From positions 3,257,001 to 3,321,000 of the forward strand of contig NZ_CP030104.1 of assembly GCF_003269425.1 (NCBI RefSeq): 64,000 nucleotides of DNA. The letters are read 5' to 3'. Within the stretch, counting starts at the first letter, position 1. Each line of letters opens with the position of its first letter. The stretch is from Flagellimonas maritima (GTDB taxonomy: Bacteria > Bacteroidota > Bacteroidia > Flavobacteriales > Flavobacteriaceae). The notes under the pieces were generated by a model. It did not search any database. It was given only the letters and a program-made list of their open reading frames with translations, and was not told where the DNA came from. Shown here one piece after another: positions 25,173 to 34,473 of the stretch. The position numbers and the translations under genes were made by a program.

Positions 25173-26963
25173 ATGAAAATACTATTTACTGGTTTCTTGT
25201 CTTTTTTTATTGTTACAGTTGCCTTATCGCAGGAGCGATTGATTACCGGAAAAATTACCAATGGGAACAATAACTTTCTCCAAAACGTAAAAATCCAAAT
25301 TATAAACCAAGATGTTTCCACAAATTCAGATGAAAATGGATATTACACAATAGCTGCATCGCCAGGAGATATTCTTTTTTATAGTTCTCCAGGAATGGAA
25401 TCTGTTCAAATACGGGCAGAGGATGTAACCAGAACACTTAATTTGGAAATGTTTCCGAGAGTTGAGAAATTGAAAAATGTAACGGTGACCAAAAAAAGGC
25501 GTAATAGTCAAAAAGAGCTGGAAATGGACTATGCCAGTAATCCAAATATTATTAAAACGGCATTTGGATATTTGAATAAAGATAAGGTATCCTACTCTAT
25601 GCGTATTTTGGACGGTAATACTATTCTACCTGGAGAATATGACTTGGTAAATATTTTGCGAGGAAGGTTTGCGGGTGTTTCGGTTTTAAGGAATTCCAAT
25701 GTTGGAGTACTGTCCATCCCAGGTAATCCGGAGTTTAATTCTGTGAATACACAATCAAATGGCAAAAGGGTTCTAATACGGGAAAAAAAGGCCATATTCG
25801 ACATTGATGGTCAAATATTAACTGATTTCCCTGATTTTATAGATGTTCAAAACATAGAGCGTATTGCAGTAATTGCATCGGCAACAGGAACTGTTCGTTA
25901 CGGAAGTATAGGTAGCGGAGGCGTGGTCGTAATTAATACAAAAATAGGAACGACTTTTCCACGGGACAAGAACAATCTTATCATGGATAGTGCAAGGCTC
26001 TCAAATAATTATTATAGGGGAACGGTACTTACAGATAAAGATATTTCTGAAAATGCACCCAATTATTTAAAGGAAATAAAGAGTGCCGATTCTTTCGGAG
26101 AGGCTAAATCCATTTATGAATTCAACCTCAAAAAATATAAAAATTCATCATATTTTATTTTAGATTCTTACCAATATTTTTTTGAAAAATGGAATAAAGA
26201 AGCGTATGCAGATGCAATTATTGAAGATGGTTTTACAGTTTTGGACAATAATCCCCTCCATCTAAAGGCACTGGCTTATATTTATGAGTCGCAAAAACGC
26301 TATGAACTTGCCAATGAAATATATAAAGAAGTCTTTATACTTAGACCGAACTATGCGCAATCCTATAGGGACTTGGCACTTAGCAATAGAGCCGTAAATG
26401 AGCCCAAGAAAGCCGCTATGATGTATGCCCGTTACTTTTATTTGTTGGATGAAAACTTTATGAAAGTGGATACGAGCAGCTTTTCCAAGATAATAAATAG
26501 AGAGTTCAATAACTTGTTGGCCTTGGAAAAAACCGATATGATGAATCGTTCCGCTGGTAAAAAAATAAAAGTGGAGGATGATGATTTTAAAGGAACTCGA
26601 TTGGTATTTGAGTGGAACGATAGTGAAGCCGAGTTCGATTTACAATTCCTAAACCCAGATAGCCAATACTATACATGGAACCATAGTTTGGAAGCAAATC
26701 CGGATACCATTGCCACGGAAAAGAATTTAGGGTATTCATGCTCTGAATATTTGATTGATGAATCGCTTTCAGGCACATGGAAAGTTAATATAAAGTATCT
26801 GGGCAACAAAAGTTTGACACCGACCTATCTAAAGGCAAAAATTTACCATAATTATGGGGAGAAATCCCAATATAGCGAAACAAAAGTGTTTAAGCTTGAT
26901 GTCAAAAATGCAAATAGGGAACTTTTCAGGATAACAAAGAATGTCGCCGTGGCCTCAAAATAG
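25173..26963 (+). CDS. Envelope protein: regulatory-like domain + TonB plug-like domain + TPR, no barrel
   Basis: I know no named family with this exact order. After a signal peptide (residues 1-20) comes a carboxypeptidase-D regulatory-like beta sandwich (about 22-95, ITGKITNGNNNFLQNVKI). Next is a region like a TonB-receptor plug (about 110-260: YDLVNILRGRFAGV, IERIAVIASATGTVRYG, SIGSGGVVVINTK). In place of a 22-strand barrel there are then helical TPR units (about 360-430, LKALAYIYESQKRYELANEIY) and a beta-rich C-terminal domain. So it carries the plug signature but cannot form a pore. It ends 1 nt before the next start, so it acts with a second regulatory-domain protein. A periplasmic or surface scaffold is possible. 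Confidence 0.78.
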   Translation: MKILFTGFLSFFIVTVALSQERLITGKITNGNNNFLQNVKIQIINQDVSTNSDENGYYTIAASPGDILFYSSPGMESVQIRAEDVTRTLNLEMFPRVEKLKNVTVTKKRRNSQKELEMDYASNPNIIKTAFGYLNKDKVSYSMRILDGNTILPGEYDLVNILRGRFAGVSVLRNSNVGVLSIPGNPEFNSVNTQSNGKRVLIREKKAIFDIDGQILTDFPDFIDVQNIERIAVIASATGTVRYGSIGSGGVVVINTKIGTTFPRDKNNLIMDSARLSNNYYRGTVLTDKDISENAPNYLKEIKSADSFGEAKSIYEFNLKKYKNSSYFILDSYQYFFEKWNKEAYADAIIEDGFTVLDNNPLHLKALAYIYESQKRYELANEIYKEVFILRPNYAQSYRDLALSNRAVNEPKKAAMMYARYFYLLDENFMKVDTSSFSKIINREFNNLLALEKTDMMNRSAGKKIKVEDDDFKGTRLVFEWNDSEAEFDLQFLNPDSQYYTWNHSLEANPDTIATEKNLGYSCSEYLIDESLSGTWKVNIKYLGNKSLTPTYLKAKIYHNYGEKSQYSETKVFKLDVKNANRELFRITKNVAVASK

Positions 26964-26964
26964 T

Positions 26965-28119
26965 ATGAAATGGTTCTATGGCCTTTTTGGGCTATGTAGT
27001 ATATTTTTTTCAAACATTCTAGCTGCTCAACTTGATTATAAGGGTAAAATCATCGATGGGAAAAGTGGTCATCCTATACCGTACGTAAATGTTGGAATTG
27101 TTGAAAAGGGCATAGGTACCGTTAGTGACGAGGAAGGTATGTTTCATCTGGAATTTAATCCTGACCTGTACGCATCAAGTGATGTCGTCTTGTTTTCTTC
27201 TTTAGGATATGAAAAACTGGAGATTCCTATATCTGATTTGAAATTTGTTTATAACGAGTATCCTATTCTAAAACTGAACCCATCGATTTTAGAATTGAAC
27301 GAGGTCGTTGTAACGGATAAAAAAGGAGAATTTGTCCAAAAATCCGCTGGGTATAAAAATACTGGTGAACCAGTATACGGGTATTGGAAGGACAATATTG
27401 CGCTTGGTGGTGAATTGGCGTCCCATATCCGTGTTGCCAAAGGTTTAAGACAGTTAAAATCGTTTGGATTCGAAGTTTGGGAAAATGTTTCCGATAGTGT
27501 GTTGCTCCGGATAAATATCTATGATATCGGCTCATTCGGGTTACCTGGAAACAATTTAAATGAATCTGGACTGAATATGCTACATACCATCAAAGAAAAT
27601 GATATGTTCGCCCATATCGATTTGATGCCTTATTCCATTTTTGTAAGAGATGATTTTATAGTATCCGTTGAACTTCTCCAAGTATATGGTAAAAAAGAGC
27701 CTAGAATGGCGTTGGCTGGGGTATCATTTGGGAATGGTTCTTTTAGAAGATACGCAAGTCAAGATAAGTGGGAAAAGGTATCTGATAAAAGTTTGGCATT
27801 TTTTCTTGAAACCGCTCATTTCGTCCCAGTAAAAGAAGCGGAGAGGATAAGAAAACGGGAAAAAAGAAGAAAAGAAAGACTTCCGATAATTTCGGGTTTT
27901 GTGATTGAGAATGGAAGGATGGTTCCAAATGTTACGGTACGCAACCTAAGAACAAAGGAATGGACAACAACAAATGAAAACGGCAGGTACACATTGCATG
28001 CTAGACCAACTGATAGATTAATATTTACAAAAAAAGGCTATTTTAATGCTAGCTGGAGAGTCAAGAGAAGACTTACTTTAAATGTAAAGTTAAAATCAAA
28101 GTATTCATCACTGCCATGA
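26965..28119 (+). CDS. Secreted protein with two carboxypeptidase-like regulatory domains
   Basis: The 384-residue product starts at the ATG 1 nt after the preceding stop (MKWFYGLFGLCS), giving a clean signal peptide; an ATG eight codons upstream lies inside the previous gene. The first regulatory-like domain (about 22-100, GKIIDGKSGHPIPYVNVGI) is followed by a linker ending in LELNEVVVTDKKGE, which resembles the segment leading into a TonB-receptor plug, but no plug or barrel follows. A middle domain of unknown type (about 125-285) comes next, then a lysine/arginine-rich stretch and a second regulatory domain (about 305-380, GFVIENGRMVPNVTV). I assign no function; it forms a pair with the upstream gene. 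Confidence 0.77.
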   Translation: MKWFYGLFGLCSIFFSNILAAQLDYKGKIIDGKSGHPIPYVNVGIVEKGIGTVSDEEGMFHLEFNPDLYASSDVVLFSSLGYEKLEIPISDLKFVYNEYPILKLNPSILELNEVVVTDKKGEFVQKSAGYKNTGEPVYGYWKDNIALGGELASHIRVAKGLRQLKSFGFEVWENVSDSVLLRINIYDIGSFGLPGNNLNESGLNMLHTIKENDMFAHIDLMPYSIFVRDDFIVSVELLQVYGKKEPRMALAGVSFGNGSFRRYASQDKWEKVSDKSLAFFLETAHFVPVKEAERIRKREKRRKERLPIISGFVIENGRMVPNVTVRNLRTKEWTTTNENGRYTLHARPTDRLIFTKKGYFNASWRVKRRLTLNVKLKSKYSSLP

Positions 28120-28124
28120 CCTCT

Positions 28125-29753
28125 TTATACTTGCAAAACCCCCATATTAAATTGCTTCTCAATAGGTGCATGGTTGGCTGCTTCAATTCCCATAGAAATC
28201 CATTTTCTAGTATCCAAAGGGTCTATTATAGCATCTGTCCATAGACGTGAAGCAGCATAATATGGCGAAATCTGATTATCATAACGCTTTTTAATTTCAT
28301 CGTATAGCTCCTTTTCTTTGTCGGCATCGAGCTTTTCTCCTTTTTTCTCCAATGAGGCTTTTTCAATTTGCATTAAGACTTTTGCTGCAGAATTTCCACT
28401 CATAACGGCAAGTTCAGCACTTGGCCATGCAACGATAAGCCGTGGGTCATAAGCTTTTCCGCACATGGCATAATTTCCAGCCCCGTAGCTATTACCAATT
28501 ACAATAGTAAATTTTGGCACTACGGAGTTACTTACGGCATTTACCATTTTGGCTCCATCCTTAATTATACCACCATGCTCACTTTTACTGCCGACCATAA
28601 AACCAGTTACGTCCTGTAAAAAAACCAATGGAATTTTCTTTTGGTTGCAGTTGGCAATGAATCTTGTCGCCTTATCGGCAGAATCGGAATAAATAACCCC
28701 GCCAAACTGCATTTCGCCTTTCTTGGTCTTTACAACTTTCCGCTGGTTGGCAACGATACCGACCGCCCAACCATCGATCCGTGCATAGCCCGTTAAAATA
28801 CTTTTACCAAACCCTTCTTTATATTGCTCAAATTCCGAATCATCGACCAAACGTTTTATAATTTCCAACATGTCATATTGATCTCCCCTCGAAGCTGGAA
28901 GAATTCCATAGATATCGTTGATTTTTTCTGAAGGACTCTTACTTTCAATTCTATTAAAACCCGCTTTATCAAAATCACCGATTTTGGAAACGATATTCTT
29001 TATCTTATTTAGGGCATCTTTGTCGTCTTTGGCTTTGTAATCCGTAACACCACTAATTTCAGAATGTGTGGTCGCACCGCCCAATGTTTCATTATCTATG
29101 CTTTCACCAATGGCTGCTTTTACAAGATAACTGCCAGCTAAAAAAATACTTCCCGTTTTATCTACTATTAGAGCCTCATCGCTCATGATAGGTAAGTAGG
29201 CGCCTCCGGCTACACAACTACCCATAACAGCAGATATTTGAGTAATACCCATACTGCTCATAACAGCATTGTTTCTAAAAATCCGTCCAAAATGTTCTTT
29301 GTCGGGAAAAATTTCATCCTGCATGGGCAAGTAAACACCAGCACTATCAACCAAATAAATAATTGGTAATCTATTTTCAATGGAAATTTCTTGGGCTCTC
29401 AGATTTTTTTTTCCTGTAATGGGGAACCATGCGCCTGCTTTTACTGTGGCGTCATTGGCAACCACAACACACAGCTTGCCTTGAATATAGCCGATTTTGA
29501 CAACAACTCCCGCTGATGGACATCCTCCATGTTCTTCATACATTCCATCACCTGCAAAAGCACCTATTTCTATCGATTCTGTATCGGGGTCCAACAGATA
29601 TTCAACACGTTCGCGAGCAGTCATCTTGCCTTTGGCATGATGTTTTTCTATCCGTTTCTTGCCTCCTCCCAGTTTTACTTCAGTTAGTTTTTTCCGAAGC
29701 TCTGAAAGCTTTAATCTATTGTGGTCTTCATTTTTATTGAAGTTAATATCCAT
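28125..29753 (-). CDS. Acyl-CoA carboxylase carboxyltransferase (beta) subunit, methylcrotonyl-CoA carboxylase-like
   Basis: This is the biotin-dependent carboxyltransferase half that moves carboxybiotin's CO2 to an acyl-CoA. Its 542 residues form two crotonase-like domains. MTARERVEYLLDPDTESIEIG opens the N-terminal part, and the phrase LPMQDEIFPDKEHFGRIF is characteristic of the methylcrotonyl-CoA (leucine catabolism) type; GSCVAGGAYLP and VIGNSYGAGNYAMCG supply the oxyanion holes. No biotin carboxylase/carrier subunit, acyl-CoA dehydrogenase or enoyl hydratase is next to it, so the partners are elsewhere. A propionyl- or geranyl-CoA preference cannot be excluded. Confidence 0.88.
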   Translation of the reverse strand: MDINFNKNEDHNRLKLSELRKKLTEVKLGGGKKRIEKHHAKGKMTARERVEYLLDPDTESIEIGAFAGDGMYEEHGGCPSAGVVVKIGYIQGKLCVVVANDATVKAGAWFPITGKKNLRAQEISIENRLPIIYLVDSAGVYLPMQDEIFPDKEHFGRIFRNNAVMSSMGITQISAVMGSCVAGGAYLPIMSDEALIVDKTGSIFLAGSYLVKAAIGESIDNETLGGATTHSEISGVTDYKAKDDKDALNKIKNIVSKIGDFDKAGFNRIESKSPSEKINDIYGILPASRGDQYDMLEIIKRLVDDSEFEQYKEGFGKSILTGYARIDGWAVGIVANQRKVVKTKKGEMQFGGVIYSDSADKATRFIANCNQKKIPLVFLQDVTGFMVGSKSEHGGIIKDGAKMVNAVSNSVVPKFTIVIGNSYGAGNYAMCGKAYDPRLIVAWPSAELAVMSGNSAAKVLMQIEKASLEKKGEKLDADKEKELYDEIKKRYDNQISPYYAASRLWTDAIIDPLDTRKWISMGIEAANHAPIEKQFNMGVLQV

Positions 29754-29805
29754 AACTATTAAACCGGTTTTATCTTGATGGTTAAAGATAAGAAGTTATA
29801 ATCAT

Positions 29806-29813
29806 TACTTTTG
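29806..29813 (+). promoter_or_regulatory. -7 box of the oxidoreductase gene
   Basis: TACTTTTG matches TAnnTTTG and ends 7 nt before the ATG at 29821, so the leader would be 1-2 nt. Confidence 0.5.
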
Positions 29814-29820
29814 ATTTGAT

Positions 29821-30804
29821 ATGAAAACTAAAATTAGATGGGGGATAATAGGCCCTGGAAACATTGCCAAAAAATTTACTGAAGACCTTCAACTTTTTGA
29901 CGATGTTGAAATTGGGGCCGTAGCTTCAAGAAGTTTGGCAAAAGCGCAAAAGTTCGCCAACAAGTATGAAATTGAAAATGCATACGGAAACTACGATGAA
30001 CTTTTCAAGGCCAAAACCGCGGATATCATTTATATTGCCACTCCACATAATTTTCATAAAGATTTGGCTATAATGGCCATGGAGCATGGCAAACACGTTC
30101 TATGCGAAAAACCTCTTGGAGTTTCCAGGTCTGAGGTAGAAGAGCTGATAACCGTTGCGAGAAAAAATGAAGTTTTTTTAATGGAGGGCCTATGGTCAAG
30201 ATTTAACCCGTCCATTAAAAAGATAAAAGCATTGATTGATGATGGCGAAATAGGAAACGTATCATATTTGCATGCGGATTTTGCTTTTTATGGTTTGGAT
30301 AGGGGAGAGGATTCTAGGATTCTTAACCCAAACTTGGCATCCGGGTCTTTGTTGGATATAGGGATCTATCCTATTTTTCTAGCCTATCTTATTTTAGGTA
30401 ATCCTAAAGAAATAAGTGCGTTTTCAAACTTTCATTCCAATGGTACAGAGATTCAAACTTCTATAATATTTCAATACGCGAATGCCCAAGCTGTTTTATA
30501 TTCGGGATTGACTAGCCAGTCTAAAATGGAGGCTGAAATTTCGGGGCAGAAAGGAGAACTTTTTATACATCCAAGATGGCATGAAGCCAATGGTTTTTCC
30601 CTGACAAAGAACTCAAGATCCATAGATTTTAAACTTTCTATGGAGGGTAATGGTTTCGTCCATGAGATAAGGGAAGTCCATGATTGTCTCAAAACGGGGA
30701 AATTTGAAAGCGATCTATGGAGCCATCAAAATAGTTTGGATTTAATAAGTCTTATAGATAAAATCAGACTCCAAACGGGAGTTGTATATCCTTTTGAGGC
30801 ATAA
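29821..30804 (+). CDS. Gfo/Idh/MocA family NAD(P)-dependent oxidoreductase
   Basis: A 327-residue two-domain dehydrogenase acting on sugars, inositols or trans-dihydrodiols. The Rossmann motif is GIIGPGNIAKKF (residues 8-19), followed by AVASRSLAKAQKFA and the hallmark EKPLGVS (near 98), whose lysine is catalytic. The C-terminal alpha/beta domain has SGSLLDIGIYPIFLA with the aspartate and a tyrosine in place of the usual downstream histidine, as in the dihydrodiol dehydrogenase-like subgroup. It stands alone behind its own -7 box, so the substrate cannot be inferred from context. Confidence 0.87.
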   Translation: MKTKIRWGIIGPGNIAKKFTEDLQLFDDVEIGAVASRSLAKAQKFANKYEIENAYGNYDELFKAKTADIIYIATPHNFHKDLAIMAMEHGKHVLCEKPLGVSRSEVEELITVARKNEVFLMEGLWSRFNPSIKKIKALIDDGEIGNVSYLHADFAFYGLDRGEDSRILNPNLASGSLLDIGIYPIFLAYLILGNPKEISAFSNFHSNGTEIQTSIIFQYANAQAVLYSGLTSQSKMEAEISGQKGELFIHPRWHEANGFSLTKNSRSIDFKLSMEGNGFVHEIREVHDCLKTGKFESDLWSHQNSLDLISLIDKIRLQTGVVYPFEA

Positions 30805-30870
30805 TCTATTGTTTTGGGATTATGATTATATCAATTTTTTACGATATTTGATTTTATACTAACTAACTAT

Positions 30871-31053
30871 ATGGTAATGAATAAAAATACAGTGCTGGCA
30901 TGGGCTACATGGATTATGATTTTTGTGGGAATGGGTATGATAGCATTAGGTGCATTTAAGTACGATGATATTGCCGGATGGGGCTTTGCGGCGGTCGGTG
31001 TAGGTTTCTTTGCAATTGCCTGGGTCTTTAACGCTTTAAAAGGTAGAGTATAG
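30871..31053 (+). CDS. Small two-helix membrane protein
   Basis: A 60-residue protein (or 58 if the ATG at 30877 is used) with two transmembrane helices, WATWIMIFVGMGMIALGAF and WGFAAVGVGFFAIAWVFNAL, joined by the short loop KYDDIAG and ending in a basic tail. I recall closely similar small proteins in flavobacterial genomes, where they are listed only as a conserved membrane family (CAL67264 type). Its initiation region overlaps no other gene and it lies 28 nt before ettA, so the two are probably co-transcribed. No function is known to me. Confidence 0.8.
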   Translation: MVMNKNTVLAWATWIMIFVGMGMIALGAFKYDDIAGWGFAAVGVGFFAIAWVFNALKGRV

Positions 31054-31080
31054 TTTTCCACCTATTCAAAAAACATATAA

Positions 31081-32772
31081 ATGTCAGACGATAAAAAGGT
31101 CATCTTTTCAATGTCAGGGGTAACCAAGACGTTCAAAACTGCCAATACTCCTGTTTTAAAGAATATTTACCTAAGCTTTTTTTATGGGGCCAAAATCGGG
31201 ATTTTAGGTCTTAACGGATCAGGAAAGTCGACCTTACTAAAAATAATTGCAGGTGTCGATAAAAACTATCAGGGGGACGTGGTATTTTCTCCTGGATATT
31301 CAGTAGGATACTTAGAGCAAGAGCCACAGTTGGACGACGGTAAAACCGTTCTAGAAGTTGTAAAGGAAGGAGTAGCGGAAACAGTCGCCATTTTGGACGA
31401 GTATAACAAAATTAACGATATGTTCGGGCTGCCAGAAGTTTACGAAGATGCAGATAAAATGCAAAAGCTGATGGATAAACAAGCTGCATTACAAGATCAA
31501 ATCGATGCTTCAAATGCTTGGGAACTGGACACTAAGCTCGAAATTGCCATGGATGCGCTTCGCACTCCGGAATCTGATAAGAAAATAGGTGTACTGTCCG
31601 GTGGTGAAAAAAGAAGAGTGGCACTGTGTAGATTATTATTGCAAGAACCCGATGTGCTATTGCTGGACGAGCCAACGAATCACTTAGACGCAGAGTCCGT
31701 TCATTGGTTGGAACACCACTTGGCCCAATACAAGGGAACGGTAATTGCCGTTACACACGACCGTTACTTTTTAGATAATGTAGCTGGGTGGATTCTTGAA
31801 CTAGATAGGGGAGAGGGCATACCTTGGAAAGGAAATTACTCAAGTTGGCTGGACCAAAAATCAAAACGTCTGGCACAAGAGAGCAAACAAGCTTCTAAAC
31901 GTCAAAAAACTCTTGAACGTGAGTTGGAATGGGTAAGGCAAGGTGCCAAGGGAAGGCAGACCAAACAAAAAGCACGTTTAAAAAATTATGACAAGCTACT
32001 TAGCCAAGATCAAAAACAATTGGAGGAGAAACTGGAAATTTATATTCCAAACGGTCCTAGGCTTGGCACCAATGTTATTGAAGCCAAGGGAGTAAGCAAA
32101 GCTTATGGTGATAAGTTATTGTATGAAGATTTAAATTTCAATCTTCCACAAGCAGGTATTGTCGGGATTATAGGTCCAAATGGAGCAGGTAAGACAACAA
32201 TCTTTAGAATGATTATGGGGGAGGAAACTCCGGAGAAAGGAGGATTTGTTGTAGGAGATACGGCCAAATTGGCCTATGTAGACCAAAGTCATTCCAATAT
32301 AGACCCAGACAAGACCATTTGGGAAAATTTTAGCGACGGACAGGAGTTGGTAATGATGGGAGGGAAACAAGTAAATTCAAGAGCATACCTTAGCCGTTTT
32401 AACTTTTCAGGAAGCGAGCAGAACAAAAAAGTCAACATGCTTTCTGGCGGAGAAAGAAACCGACTGCATTTGGCCATGACCCTTAAAGAGGAAGGAAATG
32501 TTCTCTTGCTTGATGAACCCACAAACGATTTGGACGTAAACACGCTAAGGGCATTGGAAGAAGGCCTCGAAAACTTTGCCGGTTGCGCTGTCATAATCTC
32601 TCATGATAGGTGGTTCTTGGATAGGGTTTGCACCCATATTTTAGCTTTTGAGGGAGATTCGCAAGTATATTTCTTTGAAGGTTCATTTTCTGATTATGAA
32701 GAGAACAAAAAGAAACGTCTCGGGACCGATATTATGCCTAAAAGAATCAAATACAAAAAACTGATTCGATAA
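31081..32772 (+). CDS. ettA: Energy-dependent translational throttle protein EttA (ABC-F)
   Basis: A cytoplasmic twin-ATPase of the ABC-F class that binds the ribosomal E site and gates the first elongation cycle by the ATP/ADP state. Of 563 residues, domain 1 has GLNGSGKSTLLK (near 41), LSGGEKRRVALCRLL and LLLDEPTNHLD; the interdomain linker with the basic P-site tRNA interaction motif follows (about 245-320, LERELEWVRQGAKGRQTK); domain 2 has GPNGAGKTTIFR, LSGGERNRLHLAMTL and LLLDEPTNDLD. The full length and high conservation fit the EttA subfamily, not the antibiotic-resistance ABC-F groups. It follows a small membrane protein gene by 27 nt. Confidence 0.93.
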   Translation: MSDDKKVIFSMSGVTKTFKTANTPVLKNIYLSFFYGAKIGILGLNGSGKSTLLKIIAGVDKNYQGDVVFSPGYSVGYLEQEPQLDDGKTVLEVVKEGVAETVAILDEYNKINDMFGLPEVYEDADKMQKLMDKQAALQDQIDASNAWELDTKLEIAMDALRTPESDKKIGVLSGGEKRRVALCRLLLQEPDVLLLDEPTNHLDAESVHWLEHHLAQYKGTVIAVTHDRYFLDNVAGWILELDRGEGIPWKGNYSSWLDQKSKRLAQESKQASKRQKTLERELEWVRQGAKGRQTKQKARLKNYDKLLSQDQKQLEEKLEIYIPNGPRLGTNVIEAKGVSKAYGDKLLYEDLNFNLPQAGIVGIIGPNGAGKTTIFRMIMGEETPEKGGFVVGDTAKLAYVDQSHSNIDPDKTIWENFSDGQELVMMGGKQVNSRAYLSRFNFSGSEQNKKVNMLSGGERNRLHLAMTLKEEGNVLLLDEPTNDLDVNTLRALEEGLENFAGCAVIISHDRWFLDRVCTHILAFEGDSQVYFFEGSFSDYEENKKKRLGTDIMPKRIKYKKLIR

Positions 32773-32782
32773 ATTCGATATT

Positions 32783-33463
32783 TTATCTATCAAGTTCCTT
32801 TAGCCCTTTTTCCAGCAAGCGCCTAGCTTCTGCCAAGTATGCTTTTTGGTGTGCTTCCAAACTGTTTGGGTCACTTTCTTTTTTTGTGGGGTCATAAACA
32901 AAGGATTTTGAAAGTACCGTAATTTGCTCTATGGATTTTTCTAGTGAGGACAACCGCTCTGCGGAATGTTTATCAAAAACCTTGATCATTTCTGCCTCCA
33001 TGGATACCTGTTCGTTTTCTTCGGTATTGGCATATGCTTCATTTTCTATAGTACTTTCAGCATTATCTTCAACCACCACCGTTTGGGGCATACCTAGAGT
33101 ACATTCATCTAAAATGGTAATCAGTTCATTGATGATACCCTTGGATTTTTTTGAAAAATACCTTCCTGCATCCCAGTCGACGGGATCGATTGCTTTTTTC
33201 AAGGCTTCCATGGCATCAAGAGTTTTATCTTTTGCTTTTGGACAACCACACTCCTCCATAAATGCTTTTGACTTTTCCAGAGCTATCAAAGCCCTTTCTG
33301 CATAATAGGTTTGATGTTCAAAATTAGTTGCTTTTAAAGCACTTTTAGTATGGTTGAGACCGTAAGTTACTTTTGCGTAAAAATTATCGCATTGACCGGA
33401 AAAAGAGATATTTGTGACAAAAATGCACACATATAAAAACAACACATAGGATTTGGGTACCAT
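32783..33463 (-). CDS. Secreted helical protein of unknown function
   Basis: I do not recognise a named family. The 226-residue product has a signal peptide (residues 1-23, NISFSGQC), then long amphipathic helices: HTKSALKATNFEHQTYYAERALIA, an ECGCPKAKDKTLDAMEALKKA segment with two cysteines that could pair, and a C-terminal region rich in Glu and Lys with an HQKAYLAEARRLLEKGLKELD end. The helix-turn-helix spacing suggests a TPR-like fold. It converges on ettA with only 10 nt between the stops and stands downstream of the MBL-fold gene with 67 nt between them. Confidence 0.72.
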   Translation of the reverse strand: MVPKSYVLFLYVCIFVTNISFSGQCDNFYAKVTYGLNHTKSALKATNFEHQTYYAERALIALEKSKAFMEECGCPKAKDKTLDAMEALKKAIDPVDWDAGRYFSKKSKGIINELITILDECTLGMPQTVVVEDNAESTIENEAYANTEENEQVSMEAEMIKVFDKHSAERLSSLEKSIEQITVLSKSFVYDPTKKESDPNSLEAHQKAYLAEARRLLEKGLKELDR

Positions 33464-33529
33464 GGTTAAGTTATGATTTGGTTTGAATCTTTAGTAGTAA
33501 CGCTAATTATGCCTCAATATTTCATTTGA

Positions 33530-34306
33530 TCAAAATTCATCGTTCGGATACCAATCAAGTTGTACAATATTTATATCTGGATTTTTATTGTTCACCAGGG
33601 ATTTGAACCTGGCTACATCACTGACCTCGGGCTTTCCTCTATAATGATAGGGGTATATTTCCTTTGGATTAAAGTCCAAAACGGCATCAGCGGCACTTTC
33701 AATGGTCATCGTGTAGGGAAGGTTCATGCACACAAATGCCTTATCAATATTTTCCAATTCCCGCATTTCAGGAATATCTTCGGTATCACCTGAAAAATAA
33801 ATTCGTTTATCCCCCATGTTCAATATATAACCGTTACCCCTCCCCTTTATATGAAACTTTAAAGCTTCTTCGCGTAGATTGTACATGGGTATGGCCTGGA
33901 CCGTAATACCATAACGCTCTTTAGAATCACCATTGTTCAAAACATCGATTTGAGGAGTAAAGTCCTCGGACATTTTATCGGCCACAGCTTGTGGGACTAT
34001 TATTTTTGCTTTTTCAGTATTAAGTTCTTGAAGTGTCTCCAAACTAAAATGATCACCATGTATATCTGTGATTAGAATCAGATCAGGAAGTTTTTGGCCT
34101 TTAAATGCTTCTTTGCCACCTACGGGATCTATATATATGGTAATATCTTTCCACTCCAGAACTGCTGTGGCATGTTCTATAGGAATAACCGTTATGCTAT
34201 TTAAATTATATTTATTCGAGTCATCCTTACTTTTTTGGCTATTAATATTTTTACATCCAAAAAGAAGTAACAAACAAGAAATTATAGAAATATATTTTTT
34301 TTTCAT
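33530..34306 (-). CDS. MBL-fold metallohydrolase lipoprotein (UlaG/UPF0173-like)
   Basis: A 258-residue protein with a lipoprotein signal (MKKKYISIISCLLLLFGC, lipobox cysteine 18) and a metallo-beta-lactamase fold. The expected HxHxDH metal motif reads DIHGDH, so its first histidine is replaced by aspartate; later ligands are present in YFSGDTEDIP and near YPYHYRGKP. The family includes L-ascorbate-6-phosphate lactonase and many uncharacterised enzymes of similar size. Its export to the envelope is unlike cytoplasmic UlaG. Function remains open; a hydrolase of small esters or phosphoesters is a guess. Confidence 0.82.
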   Translation of the reverse strand: MKKKYISIISCLLLLFGCKNINSQKSKDDSNKYNLNSITVIPIEHATAVLEWKDITIYIDPVGGKEAFKGQKLPDLILITDIHGDHFSLETLQELNTEKAKIIVPQAVADKMSEDFTPQIDVLNNGDSKERYGITVQAIPMYNLREEALKFHIKGRGNGYILNMGDKRIYFSGDTEDIPEMRELENIDKAFVCMNLPYTMTIESAADAVLDFNPKEIYPYHYRGKPEVSDVARFKSLVNNKNPDINIVQLDWYPNDEF

Positions 34307-34473
34307 GCCGAGTAGTTTTTATTGAGCCCTTTAAAATTAAGCTTTGTAACAATGTGAGCGTAATTTTTTAACAATATTTGATCTGAAAAAATCCAAAATA
34401 AAATCTGTTGCGTATATAACCTAAACTCAATTGATTAAAACATTTAACGAATAGATCAATTAATTAAAAAGTT

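Noticed and set aside
31081..32772. Antibiotic-resistance ABC-F protein
   Set aside because: Length, linker and the absence of a resistance-type extended interdomain arm fit housekeeping EttA.
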